This document shows, one piece after another, positions 46,944 through 58,500 of a DNA stretch of 64,000 nt. The notes under the pieces are model-generated. The model worked only from the letters and a program-made list of their open reading frames with translations. It was not told where the DNA came from and did not search any database. Origin of the DNA: Mantis religiosa (Eukaryota > Arthropoda > Insecta > Mantodea > Mantidae); contig JAUKNK010000323.1 in assembly GCA_030765055.1 (NCBI GenBank), forward strand, positions 521,001-585,000, written 5' to 3'. The stretch's first letter is position 1, and every line of letters starts with the position of its first letter. The translations under genes and the position numbers were made by a program.

Positions 46944-49900
46944 TCAATCAATTCCGTTGTCATCCAAAATGTCCAAACAATTTGAACAGAAGTAAATATC
47001 TTTTGCAGTGTCTTCCACAGGAAGACATTTTTTGTGAAATATCTTTTCATACGTTTGACACAGAACTCCTTGTGCCTTTGTATTAATATCTACTACCGCC
47101 ACATTGGAAGCATAGACCAGTGAAAACATTACAGTGGGTTTCTGGAACATATAGTCTCACCCTCCACCGAGGGTTTACTCTTCGAACAAATCTCCCTATT
47201 TATTTCATTGTACTATGAAAGGGTTCATAACTGTTCTTTTGTTGATAATCAGGTACTCCTTTTGCCTTAGCTTGACAGTCTGTATTTATTTGCATAGTTT
47301 TACTATGAAAAACTTTAAAATAACCTTCAGTGGCATTCTCAAAGAGTAACATCTTCCTTATTCCTCTGGTGGTTGTCATTTTTGAATGACTACACACTCG
47401 CGTGGCAGGATGAGCAGTCTTCTTATTTATTCTTTCAATTATGGGAACTTTTTCCTTCTCTTGTTCGCTTTCTTTCTTCGTTTTTCTTCTGTTCATTTGC
47501 TTTAATGTCCACTTTTTCTTTATGACTGGACTTTCATTGATGGGAGGTTTTAACTAGGGAGAAGATTTATAGGCACTAAAAATTTGTGAATTAGGTAGTC
47601 AAAAAGGCACTAAAATTGGCAAAATATACGCTTAAATAGGTACTAAAATTATGCTAACTAAACACTTAGAAGTGCACAATTTTTGTAAAATGGCTCTTAA
47701 AATGCTCTATAAATGCACTATAACAAAATGCCAATCATCTCATCATAACTGCAACAAATTCGCTAAACGCATACTATTTTGCGGTTCCCCGGGTGAAATA
47801 GTTCTGCATTTATTCCAAATTTCATAAATGGCTCCATAGAAAATTAAAATAAGGATATTGTCGTATAATTAAAATACATATAACTCCATTTCAATGAGTA
47901 ACAACCATAATATGCAGAAAGGGGTGAAGTAATTAACTATGTCACAATACAAAATCATGGATGTTTTGTCGGGAGAGGCCTTAAGGGTGAAAATTGAAAT
48001 AAATGAAACTTTTGTTAGATGCGTTTGAAATTTATACCATTTACTTTTATGATCGATCAAGGATGGAATAATATTAAGTTTCAGATTTCTAGTTATATTC
48101 GTTTCTGAGGCACAAACAATTTATGTCAAAATTACAAGCGATTTTCAAAGTGTCCCACATATTGTAATTTTAAAAATTAATGCTTGCGGTATAATTTTCT
48201 GCACCCATTTCAACCTACTAACATCCTGTACATATGTGAAATATGTGTCTTCGCCATATCTAGGAAGGGAAAAGAAAATCATACCTATTTTAAAATTTTT
48301 TATTTTTCTAACAGTTTTCAGTAAGAAGTAAGCATTATAATCCTTTTCAATGCAAATAACAAAATCACAACAAATGTAAATGTGTACACTTAATATGCAG
48401 CTGGCCTTCGAGGCATGTTTAGAATTTCATACAGATTAATAGAAAATTTCATCCTGTGGTACATTTTGAAGTTAGGAAAATGTAGAGAATATGGAATCAG
48501 AGAATTCTGAGGTTAAAATTACGTAGTAGCAGCTACGATACGTGTGTAGGGTTATTTAAATAGGCATGTGACGTTTTCTGTAGTGCCACTATAAAAAGAC
48601 ATAAAACTATGTATTCCTGAAATACGTGTATATTAATTTTAAGCCAAAAACTTAATTTGGGATTGTTGTAACTTTTGAGCCAATTTCCACGGATGTGGCT
48701 CCTTAAAAGAAACGATTGTTGGAAATATAGAAAATGCAAAAGTTCATCAAAGCAATCTTAATATCACCTAAAATGGTGTCACGATGTGTCAGAAAGATAC
48801 AAAGCACAGAACAAAAACTAGTTAAAAGCTAAAGCTGCAGTGGCCTAGTTTTTGTAATAAAAACACCAAATACCTCATTGTCGACTAAGAACAAATAATA
48901 ATGCACAGATTTTTAGTCATCGTTTCCCGTTCATGCTAACAGAATTAGAGCAATTACGGCATCGTGAAAATAATTCTGGTACCTACTTTTATAAAGGCAT
49001 TTCTGTAAAATGTTGCACAAACTATTAATACTTATTGGTCTGCAGCTTCATTTTCAATGTTGGAAACAATAACACCGGAAGTCTCCAAGTCTCAATGATT
49101 CCTTGAGATGCATGTTGAAAAATGTAAGCATGAGAAAATCACAATTTCTTCATATACCTATAAGTATAAACTTAGTCTGTGCAGCCTGGCTAATTAAGCG
49201 CTGGCCTTACTAGTTTAAGTTGTAACCAGAACAGAGTCCCAGAGTGGTGATTTTAAGATTGGGGAAAACAACAGCTTCGTGTCAGTAGATTTATAAACAT
49301 GTAAAAAAGAATCTTACGGGAATAAATTACTGCTTACCAACAGCACTGATTGTGATGTAATATGACTGTTAACAATTGACACCATCAATCATTTAATTGA
49401 TAATCCCCCTTCCAAGCATTACTATTAGCTCAAGAAGTAAGCCTTTACATCAGCCATAAATTACAAGCAGAAGAAATTGGCTAAATAATCAGTTTTAGGC
49501 ACTAATAAACAGAATGGGCAGAAACGTATGAAAGAGGCATTTATAGGCACTATAAATCTAAGAAATTAGTCTAATAATTGTAGGAAACGTGCTTATAACT
49601 TAAAAGACTACGTCTCTGAACAAAGGAATAAAATACGCAAATTGGAAAAAATCCGCTCCCTAGTTATAACGTAAGCCATACTCTGTACATTGTATAGACC
49701 ATTCCTTTTTGGTGTTTCAGGCCATACAAGACAATCCTCCAAGGTTTTAACCTCTGAACGCTTTATTAAACTACATTCAGTAACATTATCTGGAGATGGT
49801 GTTCATGGCTCTGACAGTGCAGTTACTTGTAGAGGTACTGTATAAAGGACAGGTTGTACATGTGTTTTTTCAACCAAATCTTGCTCTTCATTCTCCTGTT

Positions 49901-50178
49901 GTGGTTTTCTGGTTGACAGTTGCGAATCTTCTCCATTCAATCCGCTCCGTTGTTACACTTTCACATGTTCTTTATAATAGCACTAGGTGTCTCCGAAGGA
50001 AAGCTGTGCACCACACAATACCCGGAAGATTATCCTTAAAGGGAGCTTATCTTACATTTACTTTCAAGAACTCCAGCACAACGAGGTGAATATCTTTTCT
50101 CCATCTAGGGAAACTGTTCTTACTACAAACCAATGAACCAACTTTCTTTCTATAGGGCACGTTTCCTTTATTGGGCAT
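46944..50178 (-). pseudogene. pogo/jerky-like transposase remnant, split by a hAT-like insertion
   Basis: The minus strand begins at an ATG read from 50178 (MPNKGNVPYRKKVGSLVCSK). It continues with a CENP-B-type HTH block near 49960-50050 (LPGIVWCTAFLRRHLVLL, then RTCESVTTERIEW), followed without a DDE catalytic domain by CLVWPETPKRNG and MAYVIT. The frame then runs into the 47555-49662 insertion. Beyond it come EKVDIKANEQKKNEERKRTR, a frame change, and further down at 46944-47150 a zinc-finger-like tail, CQTYEKIFHKKC with FCSNCLD. Order and wording match my memory of pogo-like transposases with a C-terminal PHD-like finger. The missing catalytic domain, stops and frame changes make it dead. 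Family level is uncertain. Confidence 0.5.
47555..49662. mobile_element. Non-autonomous hAT-like element, 2.1 kb, with 8-bp target duplication
   Basis: The left end is TAGGGAGAAGATTTATAGGC; the right end, reverse complemented, is TAGGGAGCGGATTTTTTCCA, a short inverted repeat (12 of the first 14 bases match). It is flanked by GTTTTAAC (47547-47554) and GTTATAAC (49663-49670), an 8-bp duplication with one mismatch, as expected for hAT elements. Subterminal copies of AGGCACTA occur inside the left end (47571, 47606) and right end (49497, 49545). No transposase frame is recognisable in the 2.1 kb, so it would have been mobilised in trans. It interrupts the minus-strand pogo-like remnant. Confidence 0.75.
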
Positions 50179-50360
50179 TTTCAGGCTGGAATAAAACAAA
50201 CAGACCTAGTATTCATGGCGCGCTATCCTAGTGTGCGCCATTGTTGGAATAATTGCTACTTAAATTAGCCTTTGAGATTTTTGTCTTAATTGAAGAAAAG
50301 GTCACATCGATGGGCGTGCCCAATATTACACTGATGGTCTCTGTGCCCATCAAAAAGACA

Positions 50361-52087
50361 AATAAGCACAATACTTAAATGTGTATAAATCATAGTGATT
50401 GGCACCCAATGCCCGCCCCTAGTTTGTCACTTGAAGCTAGTTACAGCTATGAACACTGCCATTTGTAAGTTTATTGTTAGTTCCTAGAAACTTAGCTATA
50501 GCATAAAGTGTCTCTATAACCCCACCTAATCTATATACAAAGTAGGCATGGATAGACCGAACCATATTTACTTACTTTCTAAATAACTGGAGATACGTCT
50601 CTTAACAAATTCTTAAGATTTCACACTACGCTTAAATGTTTTGCACAGCACAAACCAACAAGCATAAATTTATTCTCATTGCGTGGCCACCGCCTTGGAA
50701 AGTGCGTGGACAGCGTTTGCACAGAGATATGAGTAGCTTATTCATAGTAGTGCCAGAAGGCTTATTTTTACACTCTTTGAATTTCCAGTACCCATTACTA
50801 TATGGGTGCCCATCTCTGTATAGTTTACCCTCTAAATAATCCATGGCATAGTGTCTTTTACAGTACTTTAAATAACATTCCCCGCTATGTACAATAGTTA
50901 GACGGCCTGATGCTCATTAAAGGCATCGTCCACAGTGCGAGCAATGGTGGACCTATTAGTTTTCTACAACACCCTAAAAGTGATCAAAAACGGCTTCCGC
51001 AGGTCGCCTTCACTGAGTTTAACGAATAGAAAATTTGCCATGTGACGTTCACAGGAATCAGTAGTCTCGTTAATCACACCCTATATAAGACAATTTTTCA
51101 AATCATCTTGAATTTCTTAAATTGCTCTTTGGTAACAGACTTCGAGGTAGTTTATCCAGATGGTTGATTCATTTGGAAAGGTATGACTACAATATTTATG
51201 TAAGAAATTTCTTAATGTGGAATTGCTAAGTAAATTCCACGGGATATTTGCTGCAATTAGCTCTCGGCATAAATCACTGGAAAATGTTCAGATTAGAAGA
51301 CGGTTTTTGTGTATCAATAACGTTTGCTTTATGGAATTTTGTTTCTCTTTAGCTGCAAGGTGTTGATCCTTTGTTGAATGTTGCTTTAGCTGCACTTCTC
51401 ATACACACAATTTGTTTATTACACATTGTACAATAAAACTTACTTTTCCGTCTACAGTATAACAGTCCTCAACCCATTGCTTTTAAAGTTCACTTCTTAT
51501 ATGTTTATTGATTTTCGGCATTCCAGTACGCACAGGGGACAACCAGTAACTTACAGCAGAATGAAACTCTCCTTTCAGGTGCTGATAACAAAGCGGAAGT
51601 CCCAGACGGGGGGAACCCTGCAAACATCTAACTCGTATCACGTGAAGTACACACAAGAGGCTTGATATGTATTGCCTCGCTTGTATGAGAGGGGTATGTT
51701 ACTTATATTATAGAAATTAGACGATATTAATTATATTAGTATTTTTGTGTGTTTCAAACGATAAGGTGTTAGTCCTTGAGCACTACTAGGTGAGCAACCA
51801 ATCGGAGTCCTGTGGTGTTGTCGTATTGCATTCCCGCTAAGTGGTGTGTGAGGAGCGCCAAACTAATCAATCTGTATGAAATACTACTCCCGCTAAGAGA
51901 AAATTAAGATTTTGCCAAAAGTGATCCATGTGGAAGGTAGAGAGTAATGTATCTAACATAACCACGAAAAACACATATTTTTAACTCAAATAGTTTTTCT
52001 AATACAAGTAAATAAATCACTATTACCTGTATTATAACAATAACTCGCGACGTAAGCACTGTATGAATATCATTATTGGTTAGCATG
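50361..52087. other. Mostly unassigned; weak zinc-finger-like frame at 50632-50844
   Basis: The minus-strand frame at 50632-50844 has LYRDGHPYSNGYWKFKECKN, faintly like a FLYWCH-type zinc finger of transposon-derived proteins, but the C/H ligands cannot be assigned with confidence. The rest shows no recognisable gene. Confidence 0.25.
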
Positions 52088-52515
52088 TCTGCGGGTACGT
52101 ATATTTGGAATGACTCAGAACTGAAGTGTAAATGTTTGACATGACGTGATAAAAGAATTACCTTGAATAAGCCAGTTCGAGCGAGAGGAAACAATTAATT
52201 CCCTGATGTCCTGGCAGAACGTGTCTGGTCACATTATATCTTTGTTTATGAATGGTTCGTAATCTCTATTTACTCCAGGGTGTTCGAAGTGGTTGGTGTG
52301 TATGTATGTACATATTTTCTTAATTACTCAGAACTGAAATGTAAACTACTACTGGCATGATAAAATAAATATCGTGAATAAGTTAAGGTGTTTAATTCCA
52401 GAGAGAGCAAACGCTTCATTTCCTGTTAGCCTGTGGAATGCTGTATGCTTATGTTTGTGAATGAATTCTGGATAAGAAGTGTTTATTTACTCAGGAGAGT
52501 TCAGGTAAATATTAT
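52088..52515 (+). repeat. Diverged tandem duplication, unit about 210 bases
   Basis: Two successive copies (about 52088-52300 and 52303-52515) share, in order, ACTCAGAACTGAA(G/A)TGTAAA, TGATAAAA, TGAATAAG, GTTTATGAATG/GTTTGTGAATG and TTTACTC(C/A)(A)GG. Identity is only moderate, so the duplication is old. Confidence 0.65.
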
Positions 52516-52735
52516 TCCTTTGTTCTTTACACAACAGTAGAGTAAGAGTTAAATAATGCAATGGCTTCTTGCAGTGAATTTAGTGGCGAGTCAAAAAGGT
52601 AGGTATTGCGAAGTCAGGTTCGAAGTATTATTTTTAAGATGTACACGTTCCTCAAACATTTTTCGGAAACAGAAACTAAAATGAGTTATTGCAAACAGCA
52701 CTTCCGTTTTAAAACACAGAAAAGTGTGTCAGCTG

Positions 52736-53056
52736 GATCAACTTGCAATTGAAATGGGACAGGAGTTATTAGGCCTCCTACCTTACCACTGCCAACATAA
52801 TCCAATTGAGTTGGTGTGGGCTCAAATAAAAAGGGGAATTGCAAACAGATGTAATACTTTTAAACTGACGGACGTTAAACGACATGTTCACTAAGAAATT
52901 GACAAGGTAACACTACAGGACTGGAAAAACTGCGTAAGTCATGCAGAAAACCTTCAAGAAGACGATTTTAAGAAAGAAATAACACGTGACCAGATTTTGG
53001 AACTTTTAATCATACATTTGCAAGACACAGACGATGAAGACAGTGACAACCACTAA
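52736..53056 (+). pseudogene. DDE-superfamily transposase C-terminal fragment
   Basis: One frame reads MGQELLGLLPYHCQHNPIEL, VWAQIKRGIANRCNTFKLTD, then (after an in-frame TAA near 52891) EIDKVTLQDWKNCVSHAENL, QEDDFKKEITRDQILELLI and an acidic C-terminus ending near 53055. PPYHCQxNPIE(L/M)xWAQ followed by this tail is typical of a DDE endonuclease family frequent in arthropods; the Glu of NPIEL is the last catalytic acid. The two Asp motifs are absent, so this is a 5'-truncated piece. Confidence 0.7.
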
Positions 53057-53324
53057 TTGTCTCTTAACGGAGGTGACATTGACAGCGATATGGATGAGCC
53101 ACTGGCAGTTTCATTGGATCACAAACACTGATAATTCATAAACTATACTTATAGTATTTGAATTATATATATAGTTTTCGAAAATGATTTTTCCAATTTT
53201 GATTTTGGCAACTGCATCATAGCAAAAGTTTGTAAAATATAGTTTGCTTACCCTTCCGTCTGCGCCAAGCAGACCTGCATGTTGTATGAGTGTGCGAGTG
53301 AGAGGGAAATATAAAAGTGGGGTA

Positions 53325-53592
53325 TAGTCCCGTTGTTGGAACGGTTACCATGGATTTACCTTTATTAACAGAAGCATCTCAGATAACGCACTGATTATTC
53401 TTGTAAGAGAGAGGGAGAGAGGGGTACTGATGCGTGCTAAGCACCAATGAACGCATCACTTCAGCCAATGGAATTCGCAGGAATCACAAATGACAGATAT
53501 ATGTTCACTCCACGCGGAGTAATCAGTGCTTTATCTGAGAGATATCTATTACCAAAGATAAATCCATGGTAACGGTTCCAGCAGCGGGATTA
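53325..53592. mobile_element. 268-bp MITE with 73-bp terminal inverted repeats and TA duplication
   Basis: The left arm (53325-53397) begins TAGTCCCGTTGTTGGAACGG; the right arm (53520-53592), reverse complemented, begins TAATCCCGCTGCTGGAACCG. Both continue into TTACCATGGATTTA and end at ACTGATTA. TA dinucleotides lie on both sides, compatible with a Tc1/mariner-mobilised MITE. A degraded relative of its middle part is at 15951-16056. Confidence 0.88.
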
Positions 53593-53792
53593 TAACAAGC
53601 TGGCAACATTGAGTGTGATGCGGCATCTGATTAGCTGGACTCTAGATCTCTTCCCATTTGAAAAACATAATAATTTATAAATCATGAGGCAGTATTGGAA
53701 AGCGTTTGATATATGCACAAGCATGCCATAATGAGGAAACATGCAACTATACCTCAAATATGCAAATATATGCACCCAATGCATCTGTATAT

Positions 53793-54300
53793 TGTCACCC
53801 GAGCGTTGGAACACCCTATAGAACCAGCCGAGAGCGGTCAAGCAAGGGAGGTCGGCCTTAGCCACGCCCCCCCTCGTTTGTCTTATAGTGGTGACAGGGT
53901 GTGGCTGGGAGAAAAAAACATCACTGCGCCGTCTCTTTCTGTTCCACCTGTGTTCTCGAACTTACGGGATATTTCATTTAATCTAGACCCTTCCAGATCG
54001 ACCCGCTGGCCCTATATAAGCAGCACGTCGGGCAAGAGGAGTGAGTCAGACAGTTAGTCGGTGTTTGATGTGCTAGCGAAGGAGCGCCGTGTAAATGAAT
54101 GAGAAGACTGTGCAACGGAAGACTTTACGTAATTGTGTACCTGCATCTGAACGGTAACGGACGAACTGGTGAATCGTAATTGTGTGCAATTACGTAATTT
54201 TGTGTAATTGGCAAGTGTTCAACTGTAAGTCGGTGGAAATAAAGAACATTGTTGAGTTTGTGTAATTGGACTTTTCATTTCACGAGCCCACAAAGTCACA
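53793..54300 (+). repeat. 5' LTR (508 bp)
   Basis: Starts TGTCACCCGAGCG and ends CACAAAGTCACA. It contains a TATA-like box, CTATATAAG, at 54012-54020, and an AATAAA polyadenylation signal at 54238-54243, consistent with U3-R-U5 order. A palindromic segment around CAATTACGTAATT lies near 54188-54200. Confidence 0.95.
54012..54020 (+). promoter_or_regulatory. LTR TATA box, present only in the 5' LTR
   Basis: CTATATAAG sits within a 25-base segment that is replaced by two bases in the 3' LTR. It is the only clear core promoter element in the LTR. Confidence 0.7.
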
Positions 54301-54302
54301 AT

Positions 54303-54320
54303 TGGTGTCAGGAGTGGGAT
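54303..54320 (+). promoter_or_regulatory. Primer-binding site for tRNA-Leu
   Basis: TGGTGTCAGGAGTGGGAT, two bases after the 5' LTR, is complementary over all 18 bases to the 3' end (including CCA) of the animal tRNA-Leu that ends ATCCCACTCCTGACA-CCA. The tRNA sequence is recalled, not searched. Confidence 0.85.
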
Positions 54321-55553
54321 ATAACACAATCGAGGCAGCATTAGAAAAGATTTTAGCGGAACTGAAAGAAATAAAGACGGCAAATGAAAACCTCGCTGCA
54401 AAAACAGAAGCGGCATATAACAGCCTGGCCGCGAAGCTGGAGACTACAAATGACAACCTGGCCGCGGAACTGAAACAAATGAAGACGGCCAACGACAACA
54501 TCACCGGGAAGATGGAAGAAATGAAGGCTGAATTAACAATAAAAAAAACAAGCGGCAAATAACAACCTGGCCGCAAAGCTGGAAGAAATGAAGGCGGCTA
54601 ACGATAACCTCAGGGAGAAGATGGAAGAAATGAAGGTTGCGAACGAGGCACTCGCCGCCAAATTCGAGGAACAGTTGGCCGGCGAGAGGGAGGACGTCAC
54701 GGGACTCGGCAAGCGGATCGGCCAAGTGGATGAAGGCGTCGGAGACCTCGCGAGCCGCGTTAGTGAGCTGGAAGGAAACGCGTTAATGAGCTGGAAGGAA
54801 AGGCCGAAAACAGCGCCAAGTCCCTGAGTGCCATGGTGGAGGACGTCGTAGGCAGGAGGTTGAAGATTTGAAGGCCGACCCACCGGGACGCGACATAACA
54901 TCGCCGCGCGTCAAACCTCCGAAATATGACGGCGCGTCGACATTTGAGGTCTTCCGCCGTCAGTTCGACATAGTGGCCATGCACAACAGAGGTCACCGGA
55001 GGAGGAGGCCACACAGGTAATAGCCAGCCTCCAGGGACGGGCCGCGGAAGTCCTAAACGCGGTGCAGACAACGGCGGCGCCCAAGGACATCTGGGAGGCC
55101 CTTGAGAATCGCTTCGGGAACCACCGCTTAGCCGCAGCATACCGCAGCCAGCTAAAGGCAAGTTCGCAGCAGCCGGGGGAGACGCTGAAGGAGTTCGCCA
55201 TAGCGATCGAGCAGCTGGCTAGCAAGGCCTTGGTTGATCTGCCACTGGAGTTCGTATCCCGGGAAGCCACCTACAATTTTGTCGACGGGGTACGGGACAT
55301 GGAGATTCGTCAGCGCCTAATGCTCGGCGAATATAAAACCATACACGAGGCGCTGACAGCGGCATTAAGGACGGAGGTGGCCAAAGAAACATCTCTCCCG
55401 ACGTCGAGAACGAGGAGTGTCCGCTACGCCGGAGGCAGAACACCAGCTGAGGGACGCCGGCGAACACCTAGTGGCCTGTGTTGGGGGTGTGGACAGCCCG
55501 GACACCTGCAGAGAGCCTGCCCACCACAGGAAGAGCAGCCGGAAAACGAGTAA
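54321..55553 (+). pseudogene. gag: gag polyprotein, broken in at least three places
   Basis: The N-terminal part (about 54321-54827) is an alanine-, lysine- and glutamate-rich repeat region (units like NENLAAK, NDNLAAE, MEEMKAE) predicted to form a coiled coil. No ATG is evident in frame at its beginning. The central part has KPPKYDGASTFEVFRRQFDI, and 55062-55553 holds a capsid-like region ending in one zinc knuckle, CWGCGQPGHLQRAC (CX2CX4HX4C). Breaks: an A8 run at 54541-54548 changes frame; a 22-base duplication (54757-54778 and 54780-54801, differing at one base) changes it again; a third change lies near 54990. The stop at 55551-55553 overlaps the pol frame by about 75 bases, with pol in the -1 frame. 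Confidence 0.9.
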
Positions 55554-58500
55554 GGGCCGTCGTGGAGAGGGGCACGTCGGCGCCATCACCACCATCCCCT
55601 GGAGTGACACTGCGCGCCGTTAGCTGGCGTATGGATGACAGCCTCTTCGCGGACGGTTGGGTAAGAGGAAAGCCGTGCCACGTGCTAGTGGACACCGGGG
55701 CGGCCGTGACCATCATCAGACCTGACGTGGCGAAGGGTTTGCCGACAAGGAAGCCGAGCCGACCATACCAGCTTGTTACGGCATCGGGCGACACCTTGCC
55801 TGTGGAGAAGGAGGCCCTGCTGGAGCTGAACTTGGGACGGAGGGCCGTGCGTCTGTAGGTGTTCGTCGCGAAGGTGGCTGAGGAGGTGATCCTGGGACTG
55901 GATGCCCTCAGGAGCCATGAGGCGACGGTTGACGTCGGCAAGAAGGACCAGCGGCTTAACGGAGAAGAGGTTATACTCTGTCAACCCGAAGAGCGTCCTG
56001 GAATTTGCAGGGTCGTCTTGGACGAAGACGTGGTTGTTCCCGCGAGGAGCGAGGTGGTGGTGCCGGCGCGACTGGAGGGTCAGAGAACCAGGAACATGGT
56101 GCTGGACCAGAAGACGCCTGTACACGGACTCTGTGTAGCCAGGGCATTGCTGCCGTGCCGGGAGGAGGGGCCAGTGAGACTGCTAAACCCAACGGACGCC
56201 GATCACGACGTCCAGGCCGGGACGGAGTTGGGAACGTGCGAGCCCGTATTGAGCGCAACAGCTATCGACGAGACACAGGAGCCGGTGCCGAAGCAACACC
56301 TGGGGCCCCGGCTAGAAGGCTTAGTGGAGAGGGCGGCCGACCATCTGACCGCAGAACAGTTGGAGAAGGTTCGACAACTGCTAAGACGGTATCAGCGCGC
56401 CTTCAGCCAAGGTGATAGTGACTACGGCCACACGGACAAAGTGCTTCACCGCATCGACACCGGGGATGCCCGGCCTATTCGGCAACCACATAGACGCGTT
56501 CCGCTGGCGAAGCAAGGGGCGGTAAGAGACATGCTGGAGGACAAGAGATCCAGGGGAGTGATTGAAGAAACTGAAAGCCCTTGGTATTTCCCTGTAGTCT
56601 TGGTGACGAAGAAGAACGGCGAGCTGCGCTTCTGCGCAGACTACAGAAAGCTGAACGCTGTCACCCGGAAGGACCGTTTTCCCTTACCCCGGATTGACGA
56701 CACCCTGGACACGCCAGCTGATGCACAGTGGTTCTCGACCCTGGACCTGAAGTCGGGCTACTGGCAGGTAGCTCTAGACCCGAGAGACACGGAGGAGACC
56801 GCATTCTCGACGGGCCAATAGCTCTGGAAGTTCACGGTTATGCCCTTTGGCCTCTGCAACGCACCAGCTACCTTCCGACGCCTCATGGGGTCAGTGATGA
56901 GAGGGATGACTTACGATACCTGCCTGCTATACCTGGACGACATCATCATCGTCGGGAAGACTTTTGAAGATCACCTCGAGAATTTGAGTAAGGTGCTACA
57001 GAGACTGCAGGCGACCAACTTGAAGCTGAACGCGAAGAAGTGCCAGCTCTTCCGCAAGGAAATTAACTACTTGGGCCACATAGTCTCAGCAACCGGAGTG
57101 GCCACAGACCCGGAGAAGACAAAGGCCGTGAGAGATTGCCTCGCCCAAGGGATAAGAAAGAGCTGCGCAATTTCCTGGGGCTGTGCAGTTATTACCGGGG
57201 ATTCCTAAAGGGGTTCTCCAACATCGCCAAACCCCTCACCCGCCTGACAGAGGAACACCGGGCTTATGTGTGGACGGAGGACGCCGAAGACGCTTAACGG
57301 CACCTGAAGGAAACCCTTGCAATGAGCCAATTTTGGGTTTCCCACAAGTGGGTGACACCTTCATTGTGGACACCGACGCCAGGGACCATTGCATTGGAGG
57401 TGTCCTATCGCAGATCCAGGAGGGCCATGAGCGGGTGCTAGCCTACTACAGCAAGACGCCATCCAAGGCAGAGAAGAACTACTGCGTCAACCGACGGGAG
57501 TTACTGGCGGTAGTAAAGCCATTGGAGCACTTCCACAAGTACCTGTACGGTCAGCTATTCCACCTGAGGACTGACCATTCCGCCCTAACCTGGCTATTGA
57601 GCTTTAAGAATTTGGAAGGCCAGACAGCACGTTGGGTACAGAGGCTGCAGGAGTATGACTTCACCTCGGAACATCGTGGAGGGAAGAGCCACGGTAACGC
57701 TGACGCCATGTCCCGAAGACCCTGTCCAGAAGAGTGCGGCCAGTGTACAAGAGTGGAGGAGAAGGAGCGTGCCGCAGCAGTCCGAGTAGTCACGGCAGTG
57801 TCTGCGGATGGCTGGGATAGCGAAGGCCTGAGAAGGGAGCAGCTGGCGGACACAGACTTGGGGCCACTCTTGAGGGAAGTGGAGGCAGGGACGACACCAA
57901 CCTGGGAGGACATCGCACCGAGGAGCGCCACCTACAAGTCGTACTGGACCCAATGGGACTCGTTGAAGACCAGAGAGGGCGTGCTGTTCCGGGTATGGGA
58001 GTCACCCGATGGGAAGACGCAGAGAGAACAGTTGGTACTTCCCCGGAGTAAGGTCCCGGAAGTCTTGGAGGAAGTGCACGCCGGTACTTCGGGAGGACAC
58101 CTGGGAGCGAACCGAACGATTGACAAACTACGGCAGCGCTACTACTGGCTGAGACTCCGAGCAGATGCTGAGAGATGGTGCCGTCTGTGTCACGTGTGCT
58201 TGGCGAGTCGTGGCCCCCAGACTAGGAGCCGGGGTCGCATGCAGCAGTACAGCGTCGGAGCGCCATTCGAACGGATCGCCGTTGACATTGCTGGACCGTT
58301 CCCAGTTTCCGACCGAGGCAACAAGTACCTAATGTTGGTAGTGGAAAACTTCATCAAGTGGCCGGAGTTGTATGCCATCCCAAACCAAGAGGCAAAGACA
58401 GTCACCGACTGCCTCGTGGAGCAAGTGTTCTGTCGATTTGGGGTGCCGTTAGATCTACACAGTGACCAGGGTACCAACTTTGAGTCCAACCTAAAGAAGG

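Noticed and set aside
54533..54901. Minus-strand and alternate-frame ORFs within the gypsy element (also 54760-55161, 55468-55941, 55685-56125, 58190-59270)
   Set aside because: Shadow frames of GC-rich gag and pol coding sequence.
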